A DNA stretch of 64,000 nt from Raoultibacter timonensis (GCF_900240215.1 NZ_LT964679.1:351515-415514); one strand, 5' to 3'; shown: positions 25,401-34,008, counted from the stretch's first letter. Notes: generated by a model not told the origin, from the sequence alone. Program-made: numbers and translations.

Positions 25401-26375
25401 ATGAAAGTTTTTGTATTCGATTCGTCCAAATGCAACGGATGCTACGGCTGTCAGCTGGCTTGCAAGGACGAGCACTGGAACAACGAGTGGCTGCCCTATG
25501 CGCTGCCCCAGCCCGACACCGGTCACTTCTGGTGCAAGATGACCCAGACCGACCACGGGCAGGTACCGAAGGTCCGCGTGGAGTATGCGCCTCGTTTCTG
25601 CAACCACTGCGACAACGCGCCCTGCATCGAGGAGGCACCCGATGCGGTGTATAAGCGCGATGACGGCCTCGTTATCATCGATCCGATCAAGGCGAAGGGC
25701 GATAAAGCGCTCGTTGACGCGTGCCCGTACGGTGCCATCTACTGGAACGAGGAGCTCGAAGTGCCGCAGAAGTGCACGGGTTGCGCCCACTTGGTCGACG
25801 AGGGGGAATTGCCCCACTGCGTGGATGTGTGCGCTACGGGCGCCCTGCGCTTCGGCGAAGAGTCCGAGTTCGCCGACGAGCTTGTCCATGCCGAGGTTTT
25901 GGCATCCGAGGAGCATGGGCCGCGTGTGTACTACCTCAATATGCCTCATTTGTTTATCGGTGGAGAAGTGTGGGATCCGGCTATCGACGAAGTCATCGAG
26001 GGTGCGAAGGTTACGTTATCCGGCGATGCCGAAATAACGGTCGAGTCCGACGAGTTCGGCGATTTCTGGTTCAAGCGCATCGATGAGGGATCCTATGTGG
26101 TCACCGTCGAAGCGGAAGGATACGAAACCGAAACGAGGGAAATCTCTCTCGAGAAGAGCTTGAACATGGGAGATATTCCGATGCGGCGCGCAGCCGGCAA
26201 CGAGGTTGTCGATGCCGGTGAGTCCGTTGCCGAACTCGATATCGAAGCGCCTGTCGGCGAACCCGATGTGGAGGTTGTCGAAGTCGGCGACGTTACGGCA
26301 GCGATGTCGGTCATGTCGCAAGCGCCCGATGAAGACGGTGGCGTTATGAGCAAGAGCGGAATTTCAAAAAACTAA
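25401..26375 (+). CDS. Hydroxytransferase-like beta subunit: ferredoxin plus beta-barrel domain and acidic tail
   Basis: A 324-aa electron-transfer subunit. Residues ~1-175 hold three [4Fe-4S] sites: Cys11/14/17/21 (CNGCYGCQLAC), CNHCDNAPC, and the CPYG / CTGCAHL / CVDVC set. Residues ~190-265 form a carboxypeptidase-regulatory/Cna-like beta domain (GAKVTLSGDAEITVESDEFG, then YVVTVEAEGYETET), the same third domain found in the transhydroxylase beta subunit (~275 aa). The last ~55 residues are a poorly conserved acidic extension. It follows the alpha gene by 10 bases with a GGGGGAAG site. Confidence 0.9.
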   Translation: MKVFVFDSSKCNGCYGCQLACKDEHWNNEWLPYALPQPDTGHFWCKMTQTDHGQVPKVRVEYAPRFCNHCDNAPCIEEAPDAVYKRDDGLVIIDPIKAKGDKALVDACPYGAIYWNEELEVPQKCTGCAHLVDEGELPHCVDVCATGALRFGEESEFADELVHAEVLASEEHGPRVYYLNMPHLFIGGEVWDPAIDEVIEGAKVTLSGDAEITVESDEFGDFWFKRIDEGSYVVTVEAEGYETETREISLEKSLNMGDIPMRRAAGNEVVDAGESVAELDIEAPVGEPDVEVVEVGDVTAAMSVMSQAPDEDGGVMSKSGISKN

Positions 26376-26453
26376 TGCGGTGAGGCGATCCATCGAATTC
26401 GGTTGATCGTACGAACATGGGAACAACAGGGTGCCAGCGAAAGAGAGGACGCA

Positions 26454-28004
26454 ATGATTACAAAAGCAGATGACGTCAGGCTCGTTGTACAGCCCATCTT
26501 CCTCGAGATGGAGCATCTGTACAAATACGAGGGACCGTGCCGTGTCGGTCAAGGCGAGGCCCTCGAGGTCGGTTTCGATGCCATCAGAAACGCCGAATGG
26601 TACAAGCGGTTCCAAAAGAAGCTTGTCGACAATATTCCCGACGAAGTCGCCGAGGTGCGCGATATCATTCGAATAAAACGTACCGATAATTGGGATCAGG
26701 AAGAAGAATGGTGGGATCGCATCGCCCAAACAACGGGTGATACCGATTTCTATATCATCCATTCGTTTTTAGGACTTGACGATATCGCCGTCGAATTCGG
26801 TGAACGCTTCAACAAGCCTTTTAGCTTGGAGCCCGAATACGAGAACCCCTGCTCGACCACTTCGGTCGGCGCGGCGCTCAATGCTCGCGGTCGCGGGTAC
26901 GAATTCTACGGGTTCAGGACATGGGGCGAACTGGTGTGGCAGCTGCGTATTCTGCGCGCCCGCAAGGTGGTGAGGACGTCTCGTATCCTTATGGCTCCCC
27001 GCAACGGAGCGGCTCTTTCTTTCAGTGGAGTCGACGGTGCCTACGACGTAGAAGAGCTCACTCACAACCTCGGGTGCCGTTTCCGCTATATCAGCATTCA
27101 CGAGCTGCTCGATCAAACCTCGCTCGCATCGCCTGAAGGCAATCATACGACGCCCGGACGCGATACATGGGATATCACCGATGATGACATGCGGGAGATC
27201 GAAGCCATGGCCGACGATCTTATCGCCCATGCCGAGGAGGTGGAAGTCGAGAGGCGCTATGTGATCAACTCCCTCAAGTTTTTCAAGACGGTGCGCAAAC
27301 ACATGGACCGCCTCGATTGCAACGGGTTCACGGCACCATGCCCCGACAGCTGTTCGACGCGGCGCCTGAACGAAGAGCAGTTCACTTTCTGTCTTGCTCA
27401 TTCGCTTAATATGAGGGCTGGCCTTCCCTCTGCATGCGAGTACGATGCTTGCTCCGTTATCACCCAGCAAGCGCTTATCGCCGTGTCCGGACAACGCTGC
27501 TTCATGGGCAACACCATGCCGATCGTCAAGGAGTCGGATGGTCGTTGGGCAACGTTCGGTCTCGGCGGCATCGAGGAAGAAGACATGCCGTTGCTCGACG
27601 AGCACGAGGGGCACCTGTACATGATGGTCCATTCGGTGCCCAATCCGCGCATGAACGATCCCGAGCAGGATGCTCCGTATTCGTTACGTCATTTTGCCGA
27701 AGAAAAAGGCTTCGGGGCCGTATACCGCTACGATTTCAATCGCGATAAAGGCAAGGTCATCACGGTCGCGCGCTTTTCGCCCGACGGGAGCAAGCTGCTC
27801 GTTACGAAGGGCACGATCGTATGCGGAAACGGGTTCCGCCAGCATAGCTGCAATACCGCTATCGTCTTTGCGGTAAACGATCAAGAGGATTTGTTCCAGA
27901 AGCAGATGCAGGTCGGCAATCATCTGGCTACGGTATACGGCGATTACACCAAAGAGATGGAGGCGCTCGGCCGCTCTCTCGGTATAGAGGTGATCACGGC
28001 GTAA
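26454..28004 (+). CDS. L-fucose/L-arabinose isomerase-like protein
   Basis: A 516-aa cytoplasmic protein that looks like the sugar (fucose/arabinose) isomerase superfamily. It has a FYIIHSFLGLDDIAVEF segment in the N-terminal alpha/beta region, and LPSACEYDACSVITQQAL where the family carries its metal-binding Glu (Glu329 here, Asp331 nearby). MMVHSVPNPRM offers a His, and VGNHLATVYGDYTKEMEALG matches the C-terminal GxHxxxxYGD signature. The start at 26454 has an AGAGAGGA site. It lies 78 bases after the hydroxytransferase beta gene, in the same operon. An isomerase acting on a hydroxylated ring or ring-derived intermediate is possible; no sugar genes are nearby. Confidence 0.72.
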   Translation: MITKADDVRLVVQPIFLEMEHLYKYEGPCRVGQGEALEVGFDAIRNAEWYKRFQKKLVDNIPDEVAEVRDIIRIKRTDNWDQEEEWWDRIAQTTGDTDFYIIHSFLGLDDIAVEFGERFNKPFSLEPEYENPCSTTSVGAALNARGRGYEFYGFRTWGELVWQLRILRARKVVRTSRILMAPRNGAALSFSGVDGAYDVEELTHNLGCRFRYISIHELLDQTSLASPEGNHTTPGRDTWDITDDDMREIEAMADDLIAHAEEVEVERRYVINSLKFFKTVRKHMDRLDCNGFTAPCPDSCSTRRLNEEQFTFCLAHSLNMRAGLPSACEYDACSVITQQALIAVSGQRCFMGNTMPIVKESDGRWATFGLGGIEEEDMPLLDEHEGHLYMMVHSVPNPRMNDPEQDAPYSLRHFAEEKGFGAVYRYDFNRDKGKVITVARFSPDGSKLLVTKGTIVCGNGFRQHSCNTAIVFAVNDQEDLFQKQMQVGNHLATVYGDYTKEMEALGRSLGIEVITA

Positions 28005-28021
28005 GCACGTTGCATGCGGTT

Positions 28022-28050
28022 TGCGATGGGCGCGATCGGCGCCCATCGCA
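28022..28050 (+). other. 12-bp hairpin between the isomerase-like gene and the next gene
   Basis: Perfect 12-bp stem (28022-28033 with 28039-28050) around gatcg, lying between the stop at 28004 and the ATG at 28071. It may adjust the expression ratio of the two genes by partial termination or RNA processing. Confidence 0.5.
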
Positions 28051-28070
28051 TGCGTCAGAAAGGATGTCGA

Positions 28071-28484
28071 ATGGGTGACGGTATGTGCGGTTCGATCAAG
28101 GAGCAGATCGTTGCCTCGAGCGAAAAGTCGCTCGAGTTTCTTGCCGCGATACGCGGACGTCCGAACGATGTGCGTTTCGTTTCCGAAAACCTTAAGGCGT
28201 TCGTGCTCCATCGGTTTTTTCTCGTCGATGAAAACCCCTCAACCGAAGACATTGCGGAGCTATCCCGGTTGAGCATAGAAAAGCTTCTCGAGGTCAATCG
28301 CCAAGGCGCGCTGCAGGATCTGTCGAACAATTGCGCAGGAGTCAGCTCGGAGACCATGAAGAAGGCCCTTCTGATCATGACGCTCCAAAAGAAGCTCGAT
28401 GTATCAATCCCCGCCGAAGAGAACGATACCGTATCGCAGATTGCCACAGCGATCGTGCGCCAGCTTGCGCAACCGGGCAGGTAG
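28071..28484 (+). CDS. Unrecognised 137-aa helical protein
   Basis: Not assigned to a family. It is predicted all-helical and cytoplasmic. The C-terminal ~45 residues (ETMKKALLIMTLQKKLDVSI and VSQIATAIVRQL) have the spacing of helices II-IV of acyl-carrier-like domains. However, the phosphopantetheine DSL motif is replaced by ETM, so if it is that fold it would not be modified. The start at 28071 is supported by AAAGGA. It is the fourth gene after the hydroxytransferase alpha gene, same strand, so a role in that pathway or in enzyme maturation is possible. Confidence 0.6.
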   Translation: MGDGMCGSIKEQIVASSEKSLEFLAAIRGRPNDVRFVSENLKAFVLHRFFLVDENPSTEDIAELSRLSIEKLLEVNRQGALQDLSNNCAGVSSETMKKALLIMTLQKKLDVSIPAEENDTVSQIATAIVRQLAQPGR

Positions 28485-28676
28485 TGCTCTTTCGTACTGC
28501 CGGTATGAGGCTGTCTTGCGAACGGTGCTGCTTTACCGTTGGGGCGCCGTAATTAATCCGAAAAGACGATTTTCCGTACATGGGCGCAAGGGTACGGTAT
28601 GCAGAAGCGGCATTCGTTTGCCGTGCGGCCGATCGGTTGGCCGTACGACTTCGTTCTGAAATGAGAGAAGGTGTAT

Positions 28677-28868
28677 ATGTGCGGGTATTTGTGCACTGGT
28701 TGCGGAAGATGCAGAGGCGAAAGGAAGGGCACGAAGCCATACGGGACATGCCTTGCTTGCGGAGCGGAAAACAGTCCGCAAGCAAAGGTGTGCTCGACAT
28801 GCGGTGCGGCTCTCGTTCCTCCTCCGGGGGCGGTACTCGAAATCAATGTGAACAAGGACTCCGCTTGA
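28677..28868 (+). CDS. Zinc-ribbon mini-protein (third copy type)
   Basis: A 63-aa protein: MCGYLCTGCGRCRGERKG, then CLACGAENSPQAKVCSTCGA, then a short ALVPPPGAV tail. It has eight cysteines in all; the second set (CLACG...CSTCG) matches the zinc ribbon of the proteins at 1-178 and 10124-10360, while the N-terminal CxxC pairs are extra. The ATG at 28677 was preferred to a GTG at 28671 because the GAGAAGG site is then correctly spaced. It ends the plus-strand hydroxytransferase region. Function unknown. Confidence 0.65.
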   Translation: MCGYLCTGCGRCRGERKGTKPYGTCLACGAENSPQAKVCSTCGAALVPPPGAVLEINVNKDSA

Positions 28869-28970
28869 TCCACCGGCTCCGTATGCGAGGAGGTTTCTCG
28901 GAACCGACCGTATTGGGCTTGACCGGAAGGAAGGCGGCTTTCTCGAATGCGGCGTCTGTCGTAGGCATGC

Positions 28971-30896
28971 TCATTTCCCTGCAATAATCGCAAGCGCCTC
29001 GCTTTGGGGGCTGGGTTTCGCATACAGGAAGCCCTGAATCAAGCTGCAGCCGCAGGATTCGATGAAGGCACGCTGGGCTTGCGTTTCGACGCCCTCGGCC
29101 AGGACGGCGCTTCCCATGGCTTTGAACGAGGCCACGAGGTGACCGAGGAAATCGCTGCCTTCGAAGTCTCTTTCCGAGGCCATCCATACGATGCTCTTAT
29201 CGAGCTTGACGACGTCGAACGGCAGGTCGAGGATGTTCGAGAGATTCGAGTACCCGGTGCCGAAGTCGTCGAGGCAGAACTGGATACCTACTTCGTGCAT
29301 TGCCATAATGAGCTGCTTGACGGTGTCGGGGTTCGAGATGAGAACGCTTTCGGTCACCTCTATCTTTATCGAAGAGGGTTCGATGCCGTTGGCTTTTACG
29401 ATGGCGAGCGTCCGTTCGGCCAAATCGCTCTGCACGAATTGGATGGCCGAGAAGTTCACCGATACGCTCTCGAGCGGAGCGTCGGGGTGCTCGTCGCGTG
29501 CGCTCTTCACGAATTTGCACACCTTGTCGAGCACCTGGTATGTCATGTCGACGATGAGGCCGGTCTCTTCGGCGATGGGGATGAACTCGGCGGGCGGGAT
29601 CGGGCCAAGCTCGGTGCTGGTCAGGCGGCAGAGCGCCTCGGCGGCAACGAAGCGTTGGCGGGGGATGGACCAGATCGGTTGGTAGTGGATCTGGAATCCG
29701 TCTTCGGCGATCGTGCTGCGCAGGATATCGGCAATGCGGTGTTTGCGCTTGATGGCCTGCACCATGTCTTCGGTACAGCGACAGGGTTCGTTGGAGCCGA
29801 GGCGTTTTGATTCCGCCGCGCAGTACTCGAGCGCATTGATGACGGTTGCGCTGTCTTCAGCCACATCGGGGTAGTCGACGATCCCGATCGAGCACGAGAT
29901 GACGAAATGGGTGTCCTCGATCTGCCACGGCTTTTCCGTGCGCTCGCGCAGCGCCGACGGGAAGTCGGCCGCCTTCGGTTTCCTGTCTCCCTCGAACAGG
30001 GCGACGAACTGGTCGCCGCCGTATCGGTACAGCCAAGGCGTGTGCGCGGCCGTTTGCAGGTAGGAAGAAAACGATGCGAGGAATCCGTCGCCGTTGTCCG
30101 ATCCGAACTTGTCGTTGATGAACTTGAAGTTATCGACCGATACGAGCACGGCGGTAAACGGCGTCTGCCGCTTCTGCACGAGCGCAAGCATCTTCGAGAA
30201 TTCCTGGCGGTTGGGGATGCGGGTGAGGAAATCGATCGATATCTGCTTGTTTTGCAGGTAGAGATACACGATGAGCAGCGAGCAGACCGCAGCCGAACCG
30301 GAGAGGATATAGGTGGGGAAGAACTGCTGGATCACGATTACCACGACGGCGAGCAGGGGAAAGAACGTCAGGATCCTCGTAATGGCCGGATCGATGTCGT
30401 GCCGCGAGACGAAGGCGAGCGCGAAGCACATCACGCAGTACACGTAGAAGACGACGTAGGTGGTCACAATGAGGGATCCCTGATGGTATCCGCCCGATTC
30501 ATCGAGGTAGAAAAGGCAGCCCGTCCACGTGTTCGCCAGCACGCAGAGCAGGTATAGGAGATAGGGAACGGCGCCGAGTGCGGCGATCGTGCGCTTTCGG
30601 GGGCGCGCTTCGGCAACGGTCGCGTACGTATAGTAATAATAAGCCGTGCTGATGAGCGGGGTTGCGACGAAGTACAGCGTGGTGACGATCCAGGTGATTC
30701 CCATGACCTCGACGGTGCCGTTCGCAATGAGCAACGTCGAGGCTATGTTGAGCCCGATCGCCGAAACGGTGATGATGAGGCATGCCTGGAAGATGCGGTT
30801 CTTCAGGCTCGGCGTCAAATAGCTCTTACGCGAATAGGCGAGTATGATGCATGCTATGACGAACGCGATGCACTCCGCCGTGAAATTCCATGTCAC
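28971..30896 (-). CDS. Membrane GGDEF-EAL protein, probable c-di-GMP phosphodiesterase
   Basis: A 641-aa protein. Residues ~1-215 form about seven membrane helices (7TM-type input domain). The GGDEF domain reads RYGGDQF (293-297), with the catalytic Glu replaced by Gln, so cyclase activity is doubtful. The EAL domain keeps EALCR (420-424), a TESV-containing strand, DDFGTGYSNL, AEGVET and QGFLYAKP, so cleavage of c-di-GMP is likely. It converges on the zinc-ribbon gene to its left and is divergent from the ribosomal operon to its right. No c-di-GMP riboswitch was recognised nearby. Confidence 0.9.
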   Translation of the reverse strand: MTWNFTAECIAFVIACIILAYSRKSYLTPSLKNRIFQACLIITVSAIGLNIASTLLIANGTVEVMGITWIVTTLYFVATPLISTAYYYYTYATVAEARPRKRTIAALGAVPYLLYLLCVLANTWTGCLFYLDESGGYHQGSLIVTTYVVFYVYCVMCFALAFVSRHDIDPAITRILTFFPLLAVVVIVIQQFFPTYILSGSAAVCSLLIVYLYLQNKQISIDFLTRIPNRQEFSKMLALVQKRQTPFTAVLVSVDNFKFINDKFGSDNGDGFLASFSSYLQTAAHTPWLYRYGGDQFVALFEGDRKPKAADFPSALRERTEKPWQIEDTHFVISCSIGIVDYPDVAEDSATVINALEYCAAESKRLGSNEPCRCTEDMVQAIKRKHRIADILRSTIAEDGFQIHYQPIWSIPRQRFVAAEALCRLTSTELGPIPPAEFIPIAEETGLIVDMTYQVLDKVCKFVKSARDEHPDAPLESVSVNFSAIQFVQSDLAERTLAIVKANGIEPSSIKIEVTESVLISNPDTVKQLIMAMHEVGIQFCLDDFGTGYSNLSNILDLPFDVVKLDKSIVWMASERDFEGSDFLGHLVASFKAMGSAVLAEGVETQAQRAFIESCGCSLIQGFLYAKPSPQSEALAIIAGK

Positions 30897-31068
30897 GAGA
30901 TTCCTGTCTCCGTTGGTACCCGAAGGTAATTATAGGCAATTGTATCGTATATAAAAGCGATTGGATTCGGATACTCTTATATAAGATAGGTGCGCAGTTG
31001 CTAGCTAGGTGCCCGGCTGCGCCGATAAAGGACACTTTGTGGAGCGGAGAACTCCCCAGAATTACTTC

Positions 31069-31097
31069 TTGCAACCACGCCACCGGGCGTATATAAT
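31069..31097 (+). promoter_or_regulatory. Strong sigma-70-type promoter of the rplB operon
   Basis: TTGCAA (31069-31074), a 17-base spacer and TATAAT (31092-31097). This is the best consensus promoter seen in the window and faces the ribosomal genes. Transcription should start near 31104, leaving a ~290-nt leader before rplB. Confidence 0.8.
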
Positions 31098-31395
31098 TCT
31101 CGGTTGCGTCTGGTTATGGATGGATACACCCGGACGCGTGGAAAGCCGGAGTCGTAAATGCCTCACTCCAGAGCGGGCATTAGGCGGCAATCGGAGCCAC
31201 ACAGGTTATGAGGGTCTTCTGGGGTACGCAAGGAGTGTGCGTGCGAGCGGAAGGCCAATAAAGGACCTTGAGGGTGCGCCGGATTGGCGTGAAAGGCTCC
31301 TTCGAGACGAGCTGGCGGCCTCTGTGCCGCGTGCGAGCGAGAAGGATCCTTGAACGGCAAGGCGGCGTGCAGGAAAGGGCCGAGAAAGGAAAGAA
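31098..31395 (+). other. Leader region of the ribosomal protein operon
   Basis: About 290 bases of probable untranslated leader between the promoter and the rplB ATG. It contains no credible gene, including none of rpsJ, rplC, rplD or rplW. Only small stems are visible (for example gtacgca paired with tgcgtgc near 31214-31233), so an autoregulatory r-protein binding site is possible but not shown. It ends with the GAAAGGAAAG ribosome-binding site. The 172 bases on the other side of the promoter (30897-31068) hold the AT-rich start region of the divergent GGDEF gene and nothing else recognised. Confidence 0.6.
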
Positions 31396-32226
31396 ATGGG
31401 AGTCAAGCAATACAAGCCGACCAGCCCCGGCAGGCGCTTCCAGACGGTCTCGGATTTTGCCGAGATCACCTGCACCACGCCGGAAAAGTCGCTGTTGACG
31501 CCGCTGCCTAAGAAGGCTGGCCGCAACAACAACGGTCGCATCACCACCCGCCATCAGGGCGGCGGCACGAAGCGCCGTTACCGTATCATCGATTTCAAGC
31601 GCAACAAGGACGGGGTTCCCGCCAAGGTTGCGACCATCGAATACGATCCGAACCGCTCCGCCCGCATCGCGCTTCTGCACTACGCAGACGGCGAGAAGCG
31701 CTACATCCTTCATCCGAAGGGCCTGCGCGTGGGCGACGTCGTCATGAGCGGTGTCGACGCCGACATCAAGCCCGGAAACGCGCTTCCCCTGTCGGCGATC
31801 CCTGTGGGCACGCTTGTCCACGCTGTCGAGCTTCAGCCCGGCCGCGGTGCCGCAATCGCGCGTTCCGCCGGCACGAGCATCCAGCTCATGGGCAAGGAAG
31901 GCGACTACGCCATCCTGCGCATGCCCTCCTCCGAAATGCGTCGCGTTCTCGTGACCTGCCGCGCCACGGTTGGCGAGGTCGGCAACGCCGAGCACGGAAA
32001 CATCAAGATCGGCAAGGCCGGCCGTAACCGCTGGAAGGGCATCCGCCCGAGCGTTCGCGGTACCGTCATGAACCCGGTCGACCATCCGCACGGCGGCGGC
32101 GAAGGCAAGAACAAGTCCGCTGGCCGTCACCCGGTCACCCCCTGGGGCGTTCCCACCAAGGGCCATCGCACCCGCAATCCCAAGAAGGCTTCGAGCCGCT
32201 TGATCATCCGTCGGCGCAAGAAGTAG
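31396..32226 (+). CDS. rplB: 50S ribosomal protein L2
   Basis: A 276-aa protein with the typical L2 sequence: an [20 protein letters not shown] segment near residue 55, a middle beta domain, and the C-terminal [19 protein letters not shown] peptidyl-transferase loop. L2 binds 23S rRNA and is needed for subunit joining. It is the first gene of the operon here, whereas S10-type operons normally place rpsJ, rplC, rplD and rplW before it. Confidence 0.99.
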   Translation: MGVKQYKPTSPGRRFQTVSDFAEITCTTPEKSLLTPLPKKAGRNNNGRITTRHQGGGTKRRYRIIDFKRNKDGVPAKVATIEYDPNRSARIALLHYADGEKRYILHPKGLRVGDVVMSGVDADIKPGNALPLSAIPVGTLVHAVELQPGRGAAIARSAGTSIQLMGKEGDYAILRMPSSEMRRVLVTCRATVGEVGNAEHGNIKIGKAGRNRWKGIRPSVRGTVMNPVDHPHGGGEGKNKSAGRHPVTPWGVPTKGHRTRNPKKASSRLIIRRRKK

Positions 32227-32248
32227 CGCGAGCGCATAAGGAGTAGAT

Positions 32249-32521
32249 GTGAGTAGAAGTTTGAAAAAAGGTCCTTTCGTCGAACCGCGCCTTCTCGATC
32301 GCATTGAGGCGATGAACGCGGCAGGCGAGAAGAACGTCATCAAGACCTGGTCCCGTGCCAGCACCATCTTCCCGGAAATGGTGGGCCACACCATCGCCGT
32401 CCATGATGGCCGCAAGCACGTGCCCGTATATGTAACCGAATCCATGGTCGGCCATAAGCTCGGGGAATTCGCGCCTTCGCGTACGTTCCGCGGTCATTCG
32501 GCCGACAAAGGCAAGCGATAG
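32249..32521 (+). CDS. rpsS: 30S ribosomal protein S19
   Basis: A 90-aa protein beginning [20 protein letters not shown] and containing [20 protein letters not shown], standard for S19, which binds 16S rRNA in the 30S head. The start codon is GTG at 32249, eight bases or so after AAGGAG; an overlapping out-of-frame ATG-TGA sits right at the start. 22 bases separate it from rplB. Confidence 0.98.
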   Translation: MSRSLKKGPFVEPRLLDRIEAMNAAGEKNVIKTWSRASTIFPEMVGHTIAVHDGRKHVPVYVTESMVGHKLGEFAPSRTFRGHSADKGKR

Positions 32522-32533
32522 GAGGACGCGAGC

Positions 32534-32875
32534 ATGGAAGCTAAAGCAGTATCGCGTTTCGTGCGCGTCTCGCCTCGCAAGGCCCGCATCGTCATCGATC
32601 AGATCCGCGGCAAGTCGGTTCCGGCTGCCCGCGAGATCCTCAAGTTCACCAACCGCGGCATTGCCGAGACGGTCGAGAAGACCCTCAACTCTGCCGTCGC
32701 CAACGCCGAGCACAACCATCACGTTCGTGCCGAGTCGCTGGTAGTCAAGACCGCATTCGCAGACGAAGGCCCCACCTTGAAGCGCATTCGTCCGCGTGCA
32801 AAGGGCTCCGCGTCGCGCATCCGCAAGCGCACGAGCCACATCACCATCATCGTCGCAACACGAGAGGAGGCATAA
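32534..32875 (+). CDS. rplV: 50S ribosomal protein L22
   Basis: A 113-aa protein with the L22 hallmarks [20 protein letters not shown] at the N-terminus and the long hairpin ending [20 protein letters not shown], which lines the peptide exit tunnel. It follows rpsS by 12 bases, with AGGAGGA overlapping the rpsS stop. Confidence 0.98.
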   Translation: MEAKAVSRFVRVSPRKARIVIDQIRGKSVPAAREILKFTNRGIAETVEKTLNSAVANAEHNHHVRAESLVVKTAFADEGPTLKRIRPRAKGSASRIRKRTSHITIIVATREEA

Positions 32876-32880
32876 AGCAC

Positions 32881-33585
32881 ATGGGTCAGAAAGTCAGCCC
32901 CACCGGATTCCGTCTCGGTATCACCGAGGAGTGGCGCAGCCGCTGGTATTCGGATAAGGATTACGCGAAGAACCTCGAAAACGACCTGGCTATTCGCAAG
33001 TTTCTGGACAAGTATCTCGCCCGCGCCGCCGTCTCCAAAGTGGAAGTCGAGCGTGCCGGTGACAAGATCAAGGTCATCATCACCACGGCTCGCCCGGGCG
33101 TTGTGATCGGCAAGAAGGGTGCCGAGATCGACACCCTGCGCAAGAAGCTCGACAAGATCGCCAACGGCCCCGTTTCGGTCGAGGTTATCGAAGTCAAGCG
33201 CCCCGAACTCGACGCCGTGCTCATCGCCCAGAGCGTCGCAGAGCAGCTCGAGGGCCGCGTGGCCTTCCGCCGCGCAATGCGCAAGGCCGTTCAGTCCGCT
33301 CGCAAGAGCGGTGCCCAGGGCATCCGCATCCAGTGCGCCGGTCGTCTCGGCGGTGCCGAGATGAGCCGCCGCGAGTGGTACCGCGAAGGCCGTGTGCCGC
33401 TGCACACCCTGCGCGCCAAGATCGATTACGGCTTCGCCACCGCTGCAACCACCATGGGCTCCATCGGCGTGCAAGTGTGGGTCTACCACGGCGAAGTGCT
33501 CCCCGGCCAGAAGGCTCCCCAGCCGGCTCTCGAGGGAAGCTCTCGCCCCAACCGTTCCCGTCGCAACGAGAGGGGGGCAAAGTAA
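32881..33585 (+). CDS. rpsC: 30S ribosomal protein S3
   Basis: A 234-aa protein with the N-terminal [20 protein letters not shown], a type-II KH domain ([18 protein letters not shown]) and the C-terminal domain around [21 protein letters not shown]3 sits at the mRNA entry site. Five bases separate it from rplV, and its stop abuts the rplP start. Confidence 0.99.
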   Translation: MGQKVSPTGFRLGITEEWRSRWYSDKDYAKNLENDLAIRKFLDKYLARAAVSKVEVERAGDKIKVIITTARPGVVIGKKGAEIDTLRKKLDKIANGPVSVEVIEVKRPELDAVLIAQSVAEQLEGRVAFRRAMRKAVQSARKSGAQGIRIQCAGRLGGAEMSRREWYREGRVPLHTLRAKIDYGFATAATTMGSIGVQVWVYHGEVLPGQKAPQPALEGSSRPNRSRRNERGAK

Positions 33586-34008
33586 ATGCTCGTACCTAAG
33601 CGTGTTAAGCACCGCAAGGTGCAGCGTGGCTCGATGAAGGGCAAAGCCAAGGGCGGCACCCGTCTGAACCACGGCTCCTACGGCATTCAGGCCCAGGAGG
33701 CTTCCTGGATCACGAACCGCCAGATTGAGGCTGCCCGTATCGCCATGACCCGTCACATGAAGCGTGGCGGTAAAGTGTGGATCACGATCTTCCCGGACAA
33801 GCCGATCACCCAGAAGCCTGCGGAAACCCGCATGGGCTCGGGTAAAGGTAACCCCGAGAGCTGGGTGGCGGTCGTCAAGCCCGGCCGCATCATGTTCGAG
33901 ATCGACGGTGTTGATGAGGAGACCGCCAAAGAGGCGCTGCGTCTCGCCATCAACAAATTGCCCATCAAGTGCAAGATTGTTTCTCGCGAAACGGAAGGGC
34001 AGGCATAA
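33586..34008 (+). CDS. rplP: 50S ribosomal protein L16
   Basis: A 140-aa protein ([59 protein letters not shown]), standard L16 located near the A-site tRNA elbow. Its ATG directly follows the rpsC stop codon, and the GAGAGGGGGG site lies within the end of rpsC. Confidence 0.99.
   Translation: MLVPKRVKHRKVQRGSMKGKAKGGTRLNHGSYGIQAQEASWITNRQIEAARIAMTRHMKRGGKVWITIFPDKPITQKPAETRMGSGKGNPESWVAVVKPGRIMFEIDGVDEETAKEALRLAINKLPIKCKIVSRETEGQA

Noticed and set aside
23504-25435. 643-aa minus-strand frame opposite the hydroxytransferase alpha gene
   Set aside because: No recognisable domain; the plus strand has conserved molybdopterin motifs throughout.
31009-31353. 114-aa frame in the rplB leader
   Set aside because: Not a ribosomal protein or other known family, no ribosome-binding site, and it starts upstream of the mapped promoter core.
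30897-31395. c-di-GMP riboswitch or other known riboswitch near the GGDEF gene and rplB
   Set aside because: I looked for the GEMM-type conserved core and found none; the ordinary promoter and small stems are sufficient explanation.
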